The notes beneath the pieces were generated by a model, which saw only the letters and a program-made list of their open reading frames with translations, did no database searches and was not told the DNA's origin. This document shows, piece by piece, positions 13,470 through 24,091 of a stretch of DNA of 64,000 bases (position 1 is the stretch's first letter; each line of letters opens with the position of its first letter). A program made the position numbers and the translations under genes. The stretch spans positions 1,393,285-1,457,284 of the forward strand of contig CM074809.1 of NCBI GenBank assembly GCA_037447605.1, in the 5' to 3' direction. Source of the stretch: Zygnema circumcarinatum. Taxonomy: Eukaryota > Streptophyta > Zygnematophyceae > Zygnematales > Zygnemataceae.

Positions 13470-16400
13470 GGTGGCGGGTGGAGATCTTTACGAATGGGTG
13501 CGGGGCTGGCTTGCTTTCCAGAGAGTAGCTGCGAGGCGAACATGGTCGATGAAGAAGGACCCAGCGGATCTGAGTCTAAATCTCCCTGGATTCTCCTCCA
13601 TGGGTGATCCTCTTGGTCCTGTTTGGAAAGTAGGAAAAGCGGAAGTGCGGAAATGCCTCCCGTTACACAAAACGATCCACAATTTGTGGGAGCGAGTGAA
13701 TGCAAATTATCGCGGCGGCTTTACTGGCTGATTCACTCTGGCGGCGTGGCGAGGCGCCCAGCGTCCGCCACCTCGAGGCTGAGGGCAGGAGCTCTTCCTT
13801 TCATTCCAAAGCAAGGGGGCAACTCGCGAAGGAAGCGAGAGTCGCGACCTCGCCCAGCGTATATACGCAAAAGGTCGCGAAGAGCACTCGCGAGAAATGG
13901 AAGAAGATGAAGAAGGAAGGGCGATGTTTAGAATGCTTAGAAGCGATGCGGCCCGTATAGCGAAGAGGCTGTCCGCAAAAGCATCAGGACAAGAAGGAAA
14001 AGGGCGGAGAAAGCGGCCACGCCCTTGGCGGTGTAAGAGTGGCTGCGGGTGGAAAGATGGATTAAGGATTCGCATTTCTTGCCGTGATTACAGAGGCTAA
14101 CTTTGTACCCTGACACCGATATTACGAATGTGATGGGCGAGCGACGGATGACCCGTGATGTATTTGTGACTTTGTGTCTGAGCATCTAAATGTGTGATTC
14201 CGATACCGATTTCATAATGCATTGACTCGACTTCTTTCGTAGATATTTGTGATGAATGGAAGCGATTATTTATTTAGTTTTGAATCCGCTTGGGTAATGT
14301 GTGTCTCTTATTGATTGTACATTTGTTGCTTTTCGTTCACCGGTAGCATCAGCAGTCATGTTTCAAGTTTTAAATGTATTTTGATACCTTCCCCGTGCCG
14401 ATTGGGACTTTAGCCGTACTAGCGGAAGTTGGTCAAGATGCAGCGGCGAAAAGGACATCCGATCTTACGATGGGTGGATATACCCGGTTCTTTGGTTGGA
14501 TCGTAGTACCTTTTGATCTGGCCCGGGACTTACGTATTATAAATGTCATCGTATGTATTACTTGATTAAGCTCTTCACGCCTTACTTACGCGTCTGCAAT
14601 GACGCCGAAGTTCATTGGCGGATCGTAGTAGTTTCTTGATTGAGGTCTTTGATTAATTTAAATTAGTCTTTCTTTGTTAAGAACTGTTGGCTATCTGTCT
14701 CCCCTCTCTCGCAGAAGTCATTGACTTTTGGTGATGGTGAAACGAGGTCAAATCCTTGGAACCATAGCAGCGTCGAAGATTGAGGGCTTACTGAAGCCCG
14801 GTCGGTGTTTTGTGTCACTAATAATTTGGCGCTGGCACAGATGATGTTATTACGGGAAGTGATGGTTAACCATGGTCGAGAGCTCGGATGGATTTTTCGT
14901 ACACTTGTGTTTTCGCGTTGTGGCGTGACGAATAACTTCTAGCGCCCGAACATTACGATTCAGGATCTTTGCTTGGCGATCCCCGTCCTTGCTAGGTGTT
15001 GGCCGTGCGGTTGGCTAAAGGCTGTTAAAGCGGGGATGTATTACCTTGTTTTGGTGAGTCATGGATACCACGGAAGATGTTGTGGCGAGGCAAGTGGCAT
15101 ATCGCTTTTCTGGATGTGTTGTCACTGTTCGTCGGATCAACCGTTGTTGGATGAATTGAGGATATTTTCATTGACTTACACCTCGAGGGTTGCCTCCGTC
15201 CGCGAGGTGTCGGACATACAATTCCGCTTGGAACTGGGCATGGCGGCAGAGTGGCGTGATTTATCGGTTAAGTCCCGAGGGCCGAGAAGAGATCGTAAGC
15301 AACTCAAGCGAGAGACAAGGTTGGATTGAACCGGCCAGAGAGTCCTTTGGGTGCCAGTCCTCTTTGTGGGGAAGAAAGATGGTTCTTTGCGAATGTGCAT
15401 TGACTATCGGGCACTTAACAAGATAACTGTCAAGAATCGGTATGCGTTACCGCGTATTGATGACTTGCTGGACAGATTGCAAGGTGCTCGAGTATTCACA
15501 TCACTCGATCTTGCACAAGGTTATCATCAGATTCGTGTGACGGATGCTGATGTACCTAAGACGGCGTTTCGTACGCCTATCGGTCATTTCCAGTATAAGG
15601 TTTTACCTTTTGGATTGACTAATGCTCCAGCAACTTTCCAAGCCGTCATGAACGAAATGTTCATTGGCATGGATGACTTTGTTTTGGTGTACCTCGATGA
15701 TATCCTCGTCTTTAGTAAGACAGTTGAGGACCATCTTCAACACGTGAGAAGGGTGTTTGAAGTTCTGAGGAAGCATCATTTTTATGCCAAGTGGGAAGAA
15801 GTGTCGCCCAAATGCGGCGTGAAACGCTTTACCTTCAGGCATATCTGGCGAATGATCCGGGGCATTCGGCCGGACGGCTAAGGTGGTTCGCGGTTGAGAC
15901 ATGGGAATACGGTGATTTCACATCGATTCGCATTTCCTTGGATTTCGCAATTATTTTAAGTAAATTTATTCAAGGGTTTAGCAAACTTGTTACTCCCTTG
16001 ACAGATTTGACACGTGCCGGTGTCACTTACACTTGGACGCCTGAATGCCAGCGGGCCTTTGAGGGTGTTAAGCGTACTATAGTCATGGCGCTGCATTGGT
16101 GTTGGCGGACCTACCCGAAACCCGTATGAAGGGTGGTTTGTGATCGTCGGATTGGCTCACAGGGCGTCTATTCCGGGATGGGCGACCTGCTGCGTCTGAA
16201 ATTAAGTAAGATGAACCGACGAAACCTTGGTGATACCACTTGGCCCGAGCAAGAACCACTTTGCATTAATCAGCGCCCTTGAGGGCGTAAGCGGTGTTAT
16301 TGTTACTTAGAGGCTAGCGATTCTGACTTATCGCGCGGATCATCCCGGTATGGCATTCTCTCTCAATGAGGCATTAGTAGCGGCTGGCCTTGGTAGTCAG

Positions 16401-18095
16401 GATTCATGGCGATTTGGTATCGGTGAATTACAGCATCGACCCGGGAGGTTGAATGTAAGGACCCGTTGAAGCGGCCCCGATCGCGACATCCCAGCACGGA
16501 TGGTAGGTTAAATGCGGCCGGGTGATGGAGAGCGAAGCGGTGAGATGAAGGGGCGGCCCGACCACGATTTTTCACTTCCGGTATGCCTAGCCGTAAACCA
16601 CACGCGCGATGGGGCGGTCGACCACTCCTAGCTTCTCTCGATCTCCGAACCCGGATGATTAAAGAGAAATTTATCGCGGTGATCCACTGTTCTTGGATGG
16701 CCAAGGTAGTGGCTATAAGGACAAAGTGGTCTTCACAGCAGAGATGGGTTTTAATCCTTTGGAGACCTTGATTAATTCGTGCCCCAGAGGCCAGGGGTTG
16801 TCTGTATTCGATGCAGTGAGTTCGTGATCCAGCCGTCTGAGAGGTCGTATAGAGGTGCAGGCTTCGTGAGGCCCGGCCTAACAAATTGAGGGATTACGGT
16901 GGTAGGGGCTGCTTGAGGGATGTGAAAGCGTATGTCTTCGCTGTCGAGCTTCAATCAGCGTGATAAAGTGGCCTTGTGGCGGGATTCACGGCGGTGAAAC
17001 CACTTGGCGCCTCGCGCCGGAATGGGAGAGTGTTGGCGTGGATTTGATCGGCGATCTTCGCGGCGCTGGCGAGTTTTGAGCTCACGTCTTAGTGTTCGTC
17101 GATGGAATTTCGGCAAGATGATTAGATTTTACACCAATACTTAAGGAAGCGGTGGGGCCCGATGAGATGGCGCGGATATATGTTAATGAAAGTGTAAGGT
17201 CTGCGTGGGCTTGATGAGATTGTTTACATTCGAGATCCAGTTATTTTGGACATTTGCGGAAAGAATTTTCTGAATGCGTGGGTACCCAGCGGTATGATGC
17301 GACCTTCCCGCCCTTAGTGGCCAGCGGCGAGGGCCAGGGCTGAATTGAGAGCCCAGGAATATCTGGAAGATTATCTTGGCGTTATGTGGGACTACGCGCG
17401 GATGTGTGTGGGATCCGGTTAGCTCATTAATTTGAATATACTTGCATTAATAATCGTGCAGTCTATGATGCTACTTTCAGGTTTCTTTGAATTTTGAATT
17501 GGCATCCTACAAATCCCCTGCGGTAGAAGGATCAATCCCTTCGGTGGCACGTGGGTGTCCACGAAATCGATCGCTTGGTGTGCGAGGCTGGTGGGGGCTA
17601 TTTTCTGGATTCTGCTTTTTGTCCGATTGATGTCGAGGTCGCACTACTTGTGGTAGCCGGACCTATAGCGGCCAAGTAAAACAGTCATTATCTTGTCCCT
17701 GGCCAATTCAACTTCATTTTATTGAGGGAGATGAAGTTTTTTGTTGATGCCATTAAATGCTTAAACTCAAAGAGCACATGAAAAGCTGGCGCCCGTAAGT
17801 TATTAGCGGCGTTATGTGGGGGCCTTTTAAAGGAAGTAAATTGGCTAGCATTAAGAGGTAAGGCACGAGGTTGGATTTACGGCCAATATGAAAGGTAAAT
17901 CCGGTATTCAGTAATGAAAATTAGCCAAAGGCTTACGGCAGCGGCGGGAAAGAGGATCTGACTTTCCCTCTGCGCGGTGGAGATTGAAGGCGACGCTTGA
18001 GTATGAGGTTGAAGCGTTCAAAGCATGGCGTATTCTGGCGTGACCACTGGGCGTCTTCGTAGTGATCTTATGGTATCCACTTCAAATGCGCTATG
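13470..18095 (+). pseudogene. Decayed Ty3/gypsy chromovirus polyprotein (gag, RT, RNase H, integrase, chromodomain traces)
   Basis: In order on the plus strand: a gag-like region with a damaged zinc knuckle (KKEGRCLECL near 13900-13940); the approach to RT in a shifted frame (VIYRLSPEGREEI, QGWIEPA, 15255-15340); and a clean 176-codon RT (15351-15881). Then come RNase H pieces (FIQGFSKLVTPLTDLTRAG and WTPECQRAFEGVKR, 15970-16075), and integrase traces (VDLIGDL near 17040, GPDEMARIYV near 17160, an EDYL block near 17370). An integrase C-terminal FIEGDEV lies near 17720, followed by LKLKEHMKSW near 17765. A chromodomain-like YEVEA lies near 18005. Almost every block needs a frame change, so no product can be made. 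Confidence 0.85.
15351..15881 (+). mobile_element. Reverse transcriptase core of the plus-strand Ty3/gypsy copy
   Basis: An uninterrupted 176-codon frame carries RT motifs: FVGKKDGSLRMCIDYRALN, LPRIDDLLDRLQGARVFTSLD, GYHQIRV, KTAFRTPIGHFQY, PFGLTNAPATFQ, and the catalytic YLDD box in VYLDDILVFSK. It is much better preserved than its flanks, which lose frame within tens of bases on both sides. The contrast bears on whether the region is old decay or patchy sequence correction. Confidence 0.93.
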
Positions 18096-19357
18096 GATAG
18101 GTTAGAGACATTTGCCCGAAACCCTATGAGAGGAGTCTTGAAACGGTTGAAAAGGTTGGAGTTGGTTGGTGGGTTATCGATGCGTCACAGGTATGCAGAC
18201 CTTGCATTATCTGAATCCGCTGACGAAGGCCAACGCCGCCGCGAAATCAGCCCAGCGCCCATTTCAGCACAGCGCGACGCGGAAGGCGCGGCATGCTGTG
18301 AAATGCAGAAATGCATGCTTGTATGCGGGCAATTTGGCGAATACAGCTACAGCCGAGCTTTTAGCGTCGCCCGGCTAACGCGGCAACATGGCTAGCATAC
18401 CAGCAGCGCCCCCGTGAATCTTGGCGAAGACGCGAGGCTGTCACCAGCCGATCGCTTCGGCTAAGGATCTCGCCCAGCGAACTCGATTAGGCGTCCGGCT
18501 CCCGGTCACTCCATCTTTGGTAGGGGTTGAAGGGGCTTAGAAATTTCGCGCGGGATGGAAGACATCCAGAAACAACTGTGCAGCGGTGTTCGCGGCTCTC
18601 TCTTCTATAGCAGCGCTTAGGCTACCAGGCGGCTTGCGAAGGCGAGGTTATTCACATGGCTCAGCCGAGCGATGCAAAAGAATTAGCGAATCCATGCGAA
18701 ATATACCGTAAAGTAGTTGGTATAAGAAGGTTGAGCATAATCTTGGGAGAAAAGGCAAACGACCAGTGCGAGAGCTCCGCGGTTATGTGTGGGGCTGGCG
18801 GGCGGCCCGTGAAGGCTGTGGCCCATTTGAGCGGGGGTTCACAGGCGTCTTAGCCTTGGCTTCCGGGCCGGGGGAGGCAGTAGGGATTATCGGTGAGCAC
18901 TCCATGCATTAAAGCTGAGTTCGGCAGCGTGTGCGTCAAAGCTGCCGAAGGCTGGCTTTTGAGAGCGATTTACCTGCGTGAGCGAGGGCGTTAGCGCTAC
19001 CAGCGTGGGGGGTAATGTAGCGGCGAAACTATTCTGAGACACGCGGTGCCGCCGGCGTCGAGGATCTCCGTGCGGTTGAGCCCGTCACCGGGCCATCACA
19101 TGCAATTATGCGGTACGCCCATCTGGATCCATTACCGCCCACGTCGCAGACGTCGCGGACGGCGGTCTGGCGTCGCGCGTCGCGTTCCCGAAGATGGAAA
19201 CAGCGACGCGACCCGCTTTCCGGTCGCTATCTGGTGGCGTCTTCCTTTACGGTCGCGCGTGGGAATATCGCGGTGACGTGACGGCCTCTATCCTCTAGCC
19301 CAACGTGGACGACCGATTAGCCCGTGGCGTAAGCGCCGTTAAATTTATGCTCACAGG
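18096..19357. other. No gene seen
   Basis: The region past the chromodomain trace. It would include the 3' LTR of the decayed element, but I found no repeat of sequence near 11.6-13.4 kb by eye. No open frame has recognisable content. Confidence 0.35.
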
Positions 19358-19485
19358 AGGGAGGGAGGGAGGGAGGGAGGGAGGGAGGGAGGGAGGGAGG
19401 GAGGGAGGGAGGGAGGGAGGAGGGAGGGAGGAGGAGGGAGGGAGGAGGGAGGGAGGGAGGGAGGGAGGGAGGGAGGGAGGAGGGC
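19358..19485 (+). repeat. Second (GGGA)n tract, about 125 bp
   Basis: The same GGGA/GGA repeat and strand as the 8.1-8.7 kb tract. The open frames across it are artefacts. Confidence 0.95.
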
Positions 19486-20270
19486 CGCGTCGCGAGCAAC
19501 AGCGCGCCGTAGATAGCATTGCAGCGCGACAATATTTTATTGCTCGGCGTTGTGGGGGTTCCTTAATATCAGGAGGCTGAATAGTGTAGAAAATGCGAAT
19601 CTTTGCTTGCGGCCTCGATTTTAAATGGCGAGGCGTGTTGACGCTCAGCGTGCGCTTTCCGGCCATAAGCGCGTCCCATGCCCGTATTACAATATTCCCT
19701 GTTCCTGCTTGTGAGCAGTTCGTGCGATGCAGCGTCGCGAGAAGTCGCGGCGTGGGGAGTTTAGAGCGTAATGGCATTTACGTGAAGCATGTTGAACATG
19801 AGGCAGACTCTTGTGAAGGTGACACGCGGTTGGTTGTGCCGTCATGTAATTTCTCGGAGTCGCCACTGGAGTGCGTGGTTAATTAGGGGATTTAGTCGCC
19901 GAGTTAGCCATCCTTGAGGCTTATTTCGCGGTGTTACTCAGCGTTGGATACCCGCAGCTGGCGGTTCGCTTGACCCGCCACTACCGCTGCTTGGAGGCCC
20001 GTCTTTTCGAGCGGCGGCGTATGAGGAAGCTGCCAGCGTGCCGCCCGGCGGCAGATCGGCGGCGGGGCACCGCCTCACTTCCGCGCCATAGCGTCCTCCC
20101 TCCCTTAGGGCTTCGCCTCGAGGACCATCTTTGCACCTGCGCACGCGGTTATGTCCCTCAATCCTACGCGCGAGGAGGGCAGGCAGGTCATGCTGTCAGG
20201 AGGTGGGTGCCTCCTTCAGGTTTTGTAAAGCTGTTCGTTTTTGAAGGTTGAATACGAAAAATACACACGA
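19486..20270. other. No gene seen
   Basis: GC-rich, frequently interrupted sequence of the same character as 11.6-19.3 kb, changing to cleaner sequence near 20.25 kb. Confidence 0.3.
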
Positions 20271-20274
20271 GTTT

Positions 20275-20590
20275 CAGATTTTTGTTTTTTCCCACCTCAC
20301 TGGCCAGTCCCCCCCTACATTAAAATCCTGGATCCGCCCCCGGTCACAGCGGCCAGACAGGCAGGCAGGCCACGGGCGGGTCCGTTTGGTGTTTTGTAAA
20401 GTCCATGCATGCCCCGTCGGGTGCGCAGGCCGGCCCACCCGCGCGGTCTTTCTACAGCATGTCTGGTACCGAGCACACGCCGCCAAACTAGCGCACACAC
20501 ACAGCTTGCTCGCTTGCAGCTTCAAGGGCTCGAACTCGGGTCTCCTCTGCACTTGCAGGTGACGGAGTTTGTCCACTAGAGACGACTGAT
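20275..20590 (-). mobile_element. tRNA-derived SINE candidate
   Basis: On the minus strand, a pol III A-box-like TCTAGTGGACAAACTCCG (about 20582-20563) is followed about 30 bp later by a B-box-like GAGTTCGAGCCC (about 20537-20526). The body then runs toward an A-rich end near 20280 (plus-strand TTTTTGTTTTTTCCC). The arrangement of tRNA-like head, unrelated body and A-rich tail is that of a SINE. No second copy is visible in the window, so the limits are estimates. Confidence 0.5.
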
Positions 20591-20724
20591 TGACTGAATG
20601 AGTGCTGTGGAGGCCTCGATCTTAGTGAGTCACGTCGCTACGGTTTCGGCATCACGAGACAACAGGCCGAACGGAGCTCCGCGGGTGGGTAGGCCGCGCA
20701 CTGCCGCTGCGCTGTTACCATGCG

Positions 20725-20905
20725 CATTCTCTCTCTCTATCTCTCTCACTCGCCCCCTCTCTCGGCCCCCCTTCTCCTCACTCCGCCCCCTCTCTCTCCT
20801 CCCCATCTCTGTTCCCCCGCCCTCTCTTTTCCCCCCTCTCTCTCTCTCTCCACCCCCGCCCCTCTCGCTCTCCCTCCCCCCCTCTCTCTCTCCCCGTCCG
20901 CACGC
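20725..20905 (+). repeat. CT-rich low-complexity tract
   Basis: CTCTCT and CCCCTCTC runs about 180 bp long. Long Pro/Ser/Leu or Arg/Glu/Gly open frames across it on both strands are compositional. Confidence 0.9.
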
Positions 20906-21451
20906 CCGCGCGTGCGGACCAGGCGCGTTGACCAACGTCTCCCAATTGCAGCCCGCCACGTTCCGCCTCGATGCCGCGCGCGACCCGCCGTGACCGCCGC
21001 TCGAGGGCCGGCGCTGAGATTGCGGCGAATCGGCGGCCGCCACGTTGCGATCACAGTGGATAACCTGGCCCGATGGACGCCACGTGGCGATTTAACTTCG
21101 CCCTGCAACGCGCCATCTGGCCGTCCATCCCTCCACGTTGCGAAGGCCGGCCGGGCGGGCAGCTTCGAGGAGACTGCGCTGAGAAAAACCGTTCACATAA
21201 GGCCGTTCTCCAATCACGCTTCGCCACGTGGTGGCAGCCGAGAATCAGTCCAATCTCGGCGCCGGCTCGCGCGCTAGGTCCGAGGACCGAGTGCCCAACG
21301 CGCCGCCAGGTGGCGCCCATTCGTACGGTACGGTACGGTACGGAACCGAAAACCAGACAGGTTGGGAAAAAGAGAATTTAAAGATTCGAGGGTTTACTTT
21401 CTAAAAGCAAATTTTCTGACAAACAAAGAAGTTGTATTTAAGTCAACTTAA

Positions 21452-21675
21452 TTGAGTTTGATGCTCGACAGGAACCCTGTACAAAACCAGTTGAACATTG
21501 AACAATTAGCTACAGGTCGTGGTCAACTTGAGTTTTCTTCGCATCCGTGGATCAACAAGGAGATTTTAGCAAATCTCAATTCCGCGATGACCACGTTGAA
21601 CGCGTTGGTCCACGCGCTTTCAAATTTTGCTCGCCTTGGAAAATCTGGTACTGATTCGTACCACCAAAAGCTGTA
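21452..21675 (+). pseudogene. ORF interrupted by the MULE insertion
   Basis: An open frame of 74 codons with ordinary protein-like composition (for example SSHPWINKEILANLNSAM and ALVHALSNFARLGKSG). It ends exactly at the 5' edge of the Mutator-like element, and the stop TAG is formed by the last TSD bases plus the first TIR base. Removing the element and one TSD copy extends the frame only about eight codons before a TGA. I do not recognise it, and there is no proof it was ever a gene. Confidence 0.35.
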
Positions 21676-22577
21676 GGGTAACTCTACTGCACCCCTGCGT
21701 TTTGTCTTTCGCACCCCCGTTTTGAAAATTTTGCCTGCCCGTTTTGGTTACCCCCCAGTTTTGAATATTTCGGTAAAAAATCTTTTTCCCGCCCCTTTCG
21801 CCCCCTCCGCTGCCCCCCCTCGAACCATTGCGGTTGCAAAACCCTCACCCGGTTATGAAGGAACGAGGTCGACCTTCTGGCGCGCGCAGTTTGGCAATCA
21901 GCCGGGACAAGAGCTATTTCGAGTACGTTGAAGGGAAAAAATGTTCCAATTGCAAACAAGCAGGCCACAATTTAAGATCTTGCCTTAATTAGGGGTAACC
22001 TGAAAACAAAGAGTAACAGTTGCCCAACATTGGTGACCTTTGCAGGGTTGTTTAAGGTTGCGTTTTTGTATTTAAGCTTAGTTTAATTTAGTTTTTTGTT
22101 CCTAGTTTTTTTATTTTGTGCTTGTTTCATTTGCGACTAATTTCTTGTGGTTCCTATGTTGACTTTGTCCATGTTTATTCGATGGCCTCACCATCTTGAG
22201 ACCAATGCAAATCCCCTTTTCTTTTGTCGCACATTGTTGGAAGTCAATAGTGAAAAGGAGAAAACGAGGGGATGGAATGTCCAAAAAATGATGAGGAGGG
22301 GGAATGAAACAAACAGGCTTCCTATAAAGTTCGAACTCGGCACATCCCGGTACCAACCCATAAACACTACCGTTAAAGGGCAACCGTGGATATAAACGAA
22401 CGACCATACATTTAAGTTTATAGCGTTTCGCAACAGGGGCCAGCGGAGGGGACGAAAGGGGCGGGAAAAAGATTTTTTCCCGAAATATTCAAAACTGGGG
22501 GGTAACCAAAACGGGCAGGCAGAATTTTCAAAACGGGGGTGCGAAAGACAAAACGCGGGGGTGCAGTAGAGTTACCC
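21676..22577. mobile_element. Non-autonomous Mutator-like element (MULE), 902 bp, with 9-bp TSD
   Basis: Terminal inverted repeats of about 145 bp (21676-21820 and 22434-22577) begin GGGTAACTCTACTGCACCCC and end with its complement, with only a few mismatches. The element is flanked by perfect 9-bp direct repeats AAAGCTGTA at 21667-21675 and 22578-22586. Long TIRs plus a 9-bp duplication are the mark of the Mutator superfamily. The interior keeps a relic of the transposase C-terminus (zinc knuckle, 21855-21992). The well-matched TIRs and intact TSD suggest a fairly recent insertion. Confidence 0.9.
21855..21992 (+). pseudogene. Relic transposase C-terminus with CCHC zinc knuckle
   Basis: A 45-codon frame from ATG 21855 to TAG 21990 inside the MULE: an RGRPSGAR basic stretch, then KKCSNCKQAGHNLRSC, a C-x2-C-x4-H-x4-C knuckle, ending shortly after. 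Plant MULE transposases end in just such a basic region and CCHC knuckle. The catalytic DDE and SWIM parts are missing, so this is the leftover tail after internal deletion. A retroviral gag knuckle is less likely, given the TIRs and the position right before the stop. Confidence 0.75.
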
Positions 22578-22797
22578 AAAGCTGTACAGTACTGTACGGC
22601 AAATATTGCGCTGAAGGTACTGTACTGTAAATTCTTACATTGCCCGAATCCTACGTGGCAAGATTTCGATTTCACAGGTGTGAGACAACACTTGATCTTG
22701 TTCAATTCCGCACACGCAACCAATTCCGACCGCCACTACCCAACGTTGAACTGGACTGAAACATTTGAAAATCTTCAAATTTTATTGAAGTCGTCGA

Positions 22798-23876
22798 ATT
22801 TACACACCTTTTTCGGTTAGATTCGCACCATTAAAAAATTAGACTGACAAATCCACTTTTTTTTTGGATCGATACACTTCTTTTTTTCCGGGCAGATTTT
22901 AGAATAGGGAAAAAAGGAAAAACGGAAAGGCAAATGATACCCCGCCTAATAATTTGGATATCCCGCGTTTTTTTTTTGAGTGAAAAAAATATCGGCCTGC
23001 CCGAATCCGCTCGGAGCGGAAGATCCGTCCGCCACGAGATCGGTCGCGGTCGTGCGTCCTTCACACGCGTGGTGAATCGCAGCCGTCGATTATTTCACAT
23101 ATCGCACCATGGCGGATCACCCTTCGATCTGCAGCCGAGCTTGGTTCAAGCAAATGCTACGCGCCCACGTGTCCCCCCCAAGCACCTGCGAGTGCGTTCG
23201 TCCCTCGGCCCGAGATCTCCGCAAAATTATGAGCTGGACCGGCCAGCCTGCAGCGCCTCGCCATTTGACAACTGGCAGCCAATCCTCATCTGCCCACGTT
23301 ATCTTTTGTATGGCGTGGCAGCTCGTGATTGTTCCAGTCTCTCAATGAAATACTTTTTGTACGGTATATCGCCTTTCCTCGAAGGTGAGACCGTACGATG
23401 TTTGTACGAACCAACTTTTGAACCGGCTTTGGCGGGTCCTGTGGGCGCGTGCCATTCGCTGGGACCGAGCCCGGCCTGCAGATCCAACGGTGATCTGCTG
23501 TTTGACAATCTGTGAGGGAATCGAAGGCTGAGATTCACCGTACGTGTGAAGGACGCACATCCGCGACCGATCTCGTGGCGGACGGATCTTCCGCTCCGAG
23601 CGGATTCGGGCAGGCCGATATTTTTTTTTCTCAAAAAATTATTCGGCGGGAAATCCCAAAATGGGGAGGCGGGGTACCATTTGCCTTCCCGTTTTTAATA
23701 CTTTTTTGTCGATTCTAAAAATCTGCCCGGCGAAAAAAGAAGTGTATCGATCACTAAAAAGACGTGGATTTATCAGTTTTCCCAAAAAAAAAAAAACCCC
23801 GAAATCTGAAAGAACCCTAAAATAAAATCTGACCGGCGAAAAAATGTGCGAATCTAGCCCAAAAATGTGTGTAAAT
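22798..23876. mobile_element. Second element with long terminal inverted repeats, about 1.08 kb
   Basis: The left arm (about 22798-23175) and right arm (about 23435-23876) are inverted copies with indels. Shared stretches include TTTACACAC at the ends, TAGATTCGCAC, GATCGATACACTTCTTTTTT, CGGGCAGATTTT.AGAAT, and a long GC-rich part around GGCCTGCCCGAATCCGCTCGGAGCGGAAGATCC. The centre has no transposase. No clear target duplication was found, so the superfamily is open; arm length suggests a MULE or foldback type. A relative seems to start at the right edge of the window. Confidence 0.75.
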
Positions 23877-24091
23877 AGACCCCGAGTAAGAAAAAAAAAA
23901 GTTCAATTGCTCAAGCAAGTTTGAATTTTACTGTTGCAGACACGCCGACCGCACGTGTGGCTGCCGCCCGGCCCATGGGACCAGCGGGGACCGGCCGGTC
24001 GGTCAGCGGGGACATCCTCTTTCGCGCTCACCGGCGGCAGCACTCAAACGCAGGCTCCAAGACTCTCGCCGTCGCCCTCAGCTCTGCGGCC

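Noticed and set aside
13470-18095. C-to-T repeat-induced mutation (RIP) as cause of the broken retroelement
   Set aside because: The differences from the cleaner copy are mixed indels and substitutions, not a C-to-T bias.
19295-19777. 160-codon frame with SLPPSLPPS repeats
   Set aside because: It reads through the second GGGA tract; the flanks have no recognisable content.
20598-21277. Ser/Pro/Leu-rich 185-codon frame
   Set aside because: It is driven by CT-rich low complexity; overlapping open frames on both strands show a compositional cause.
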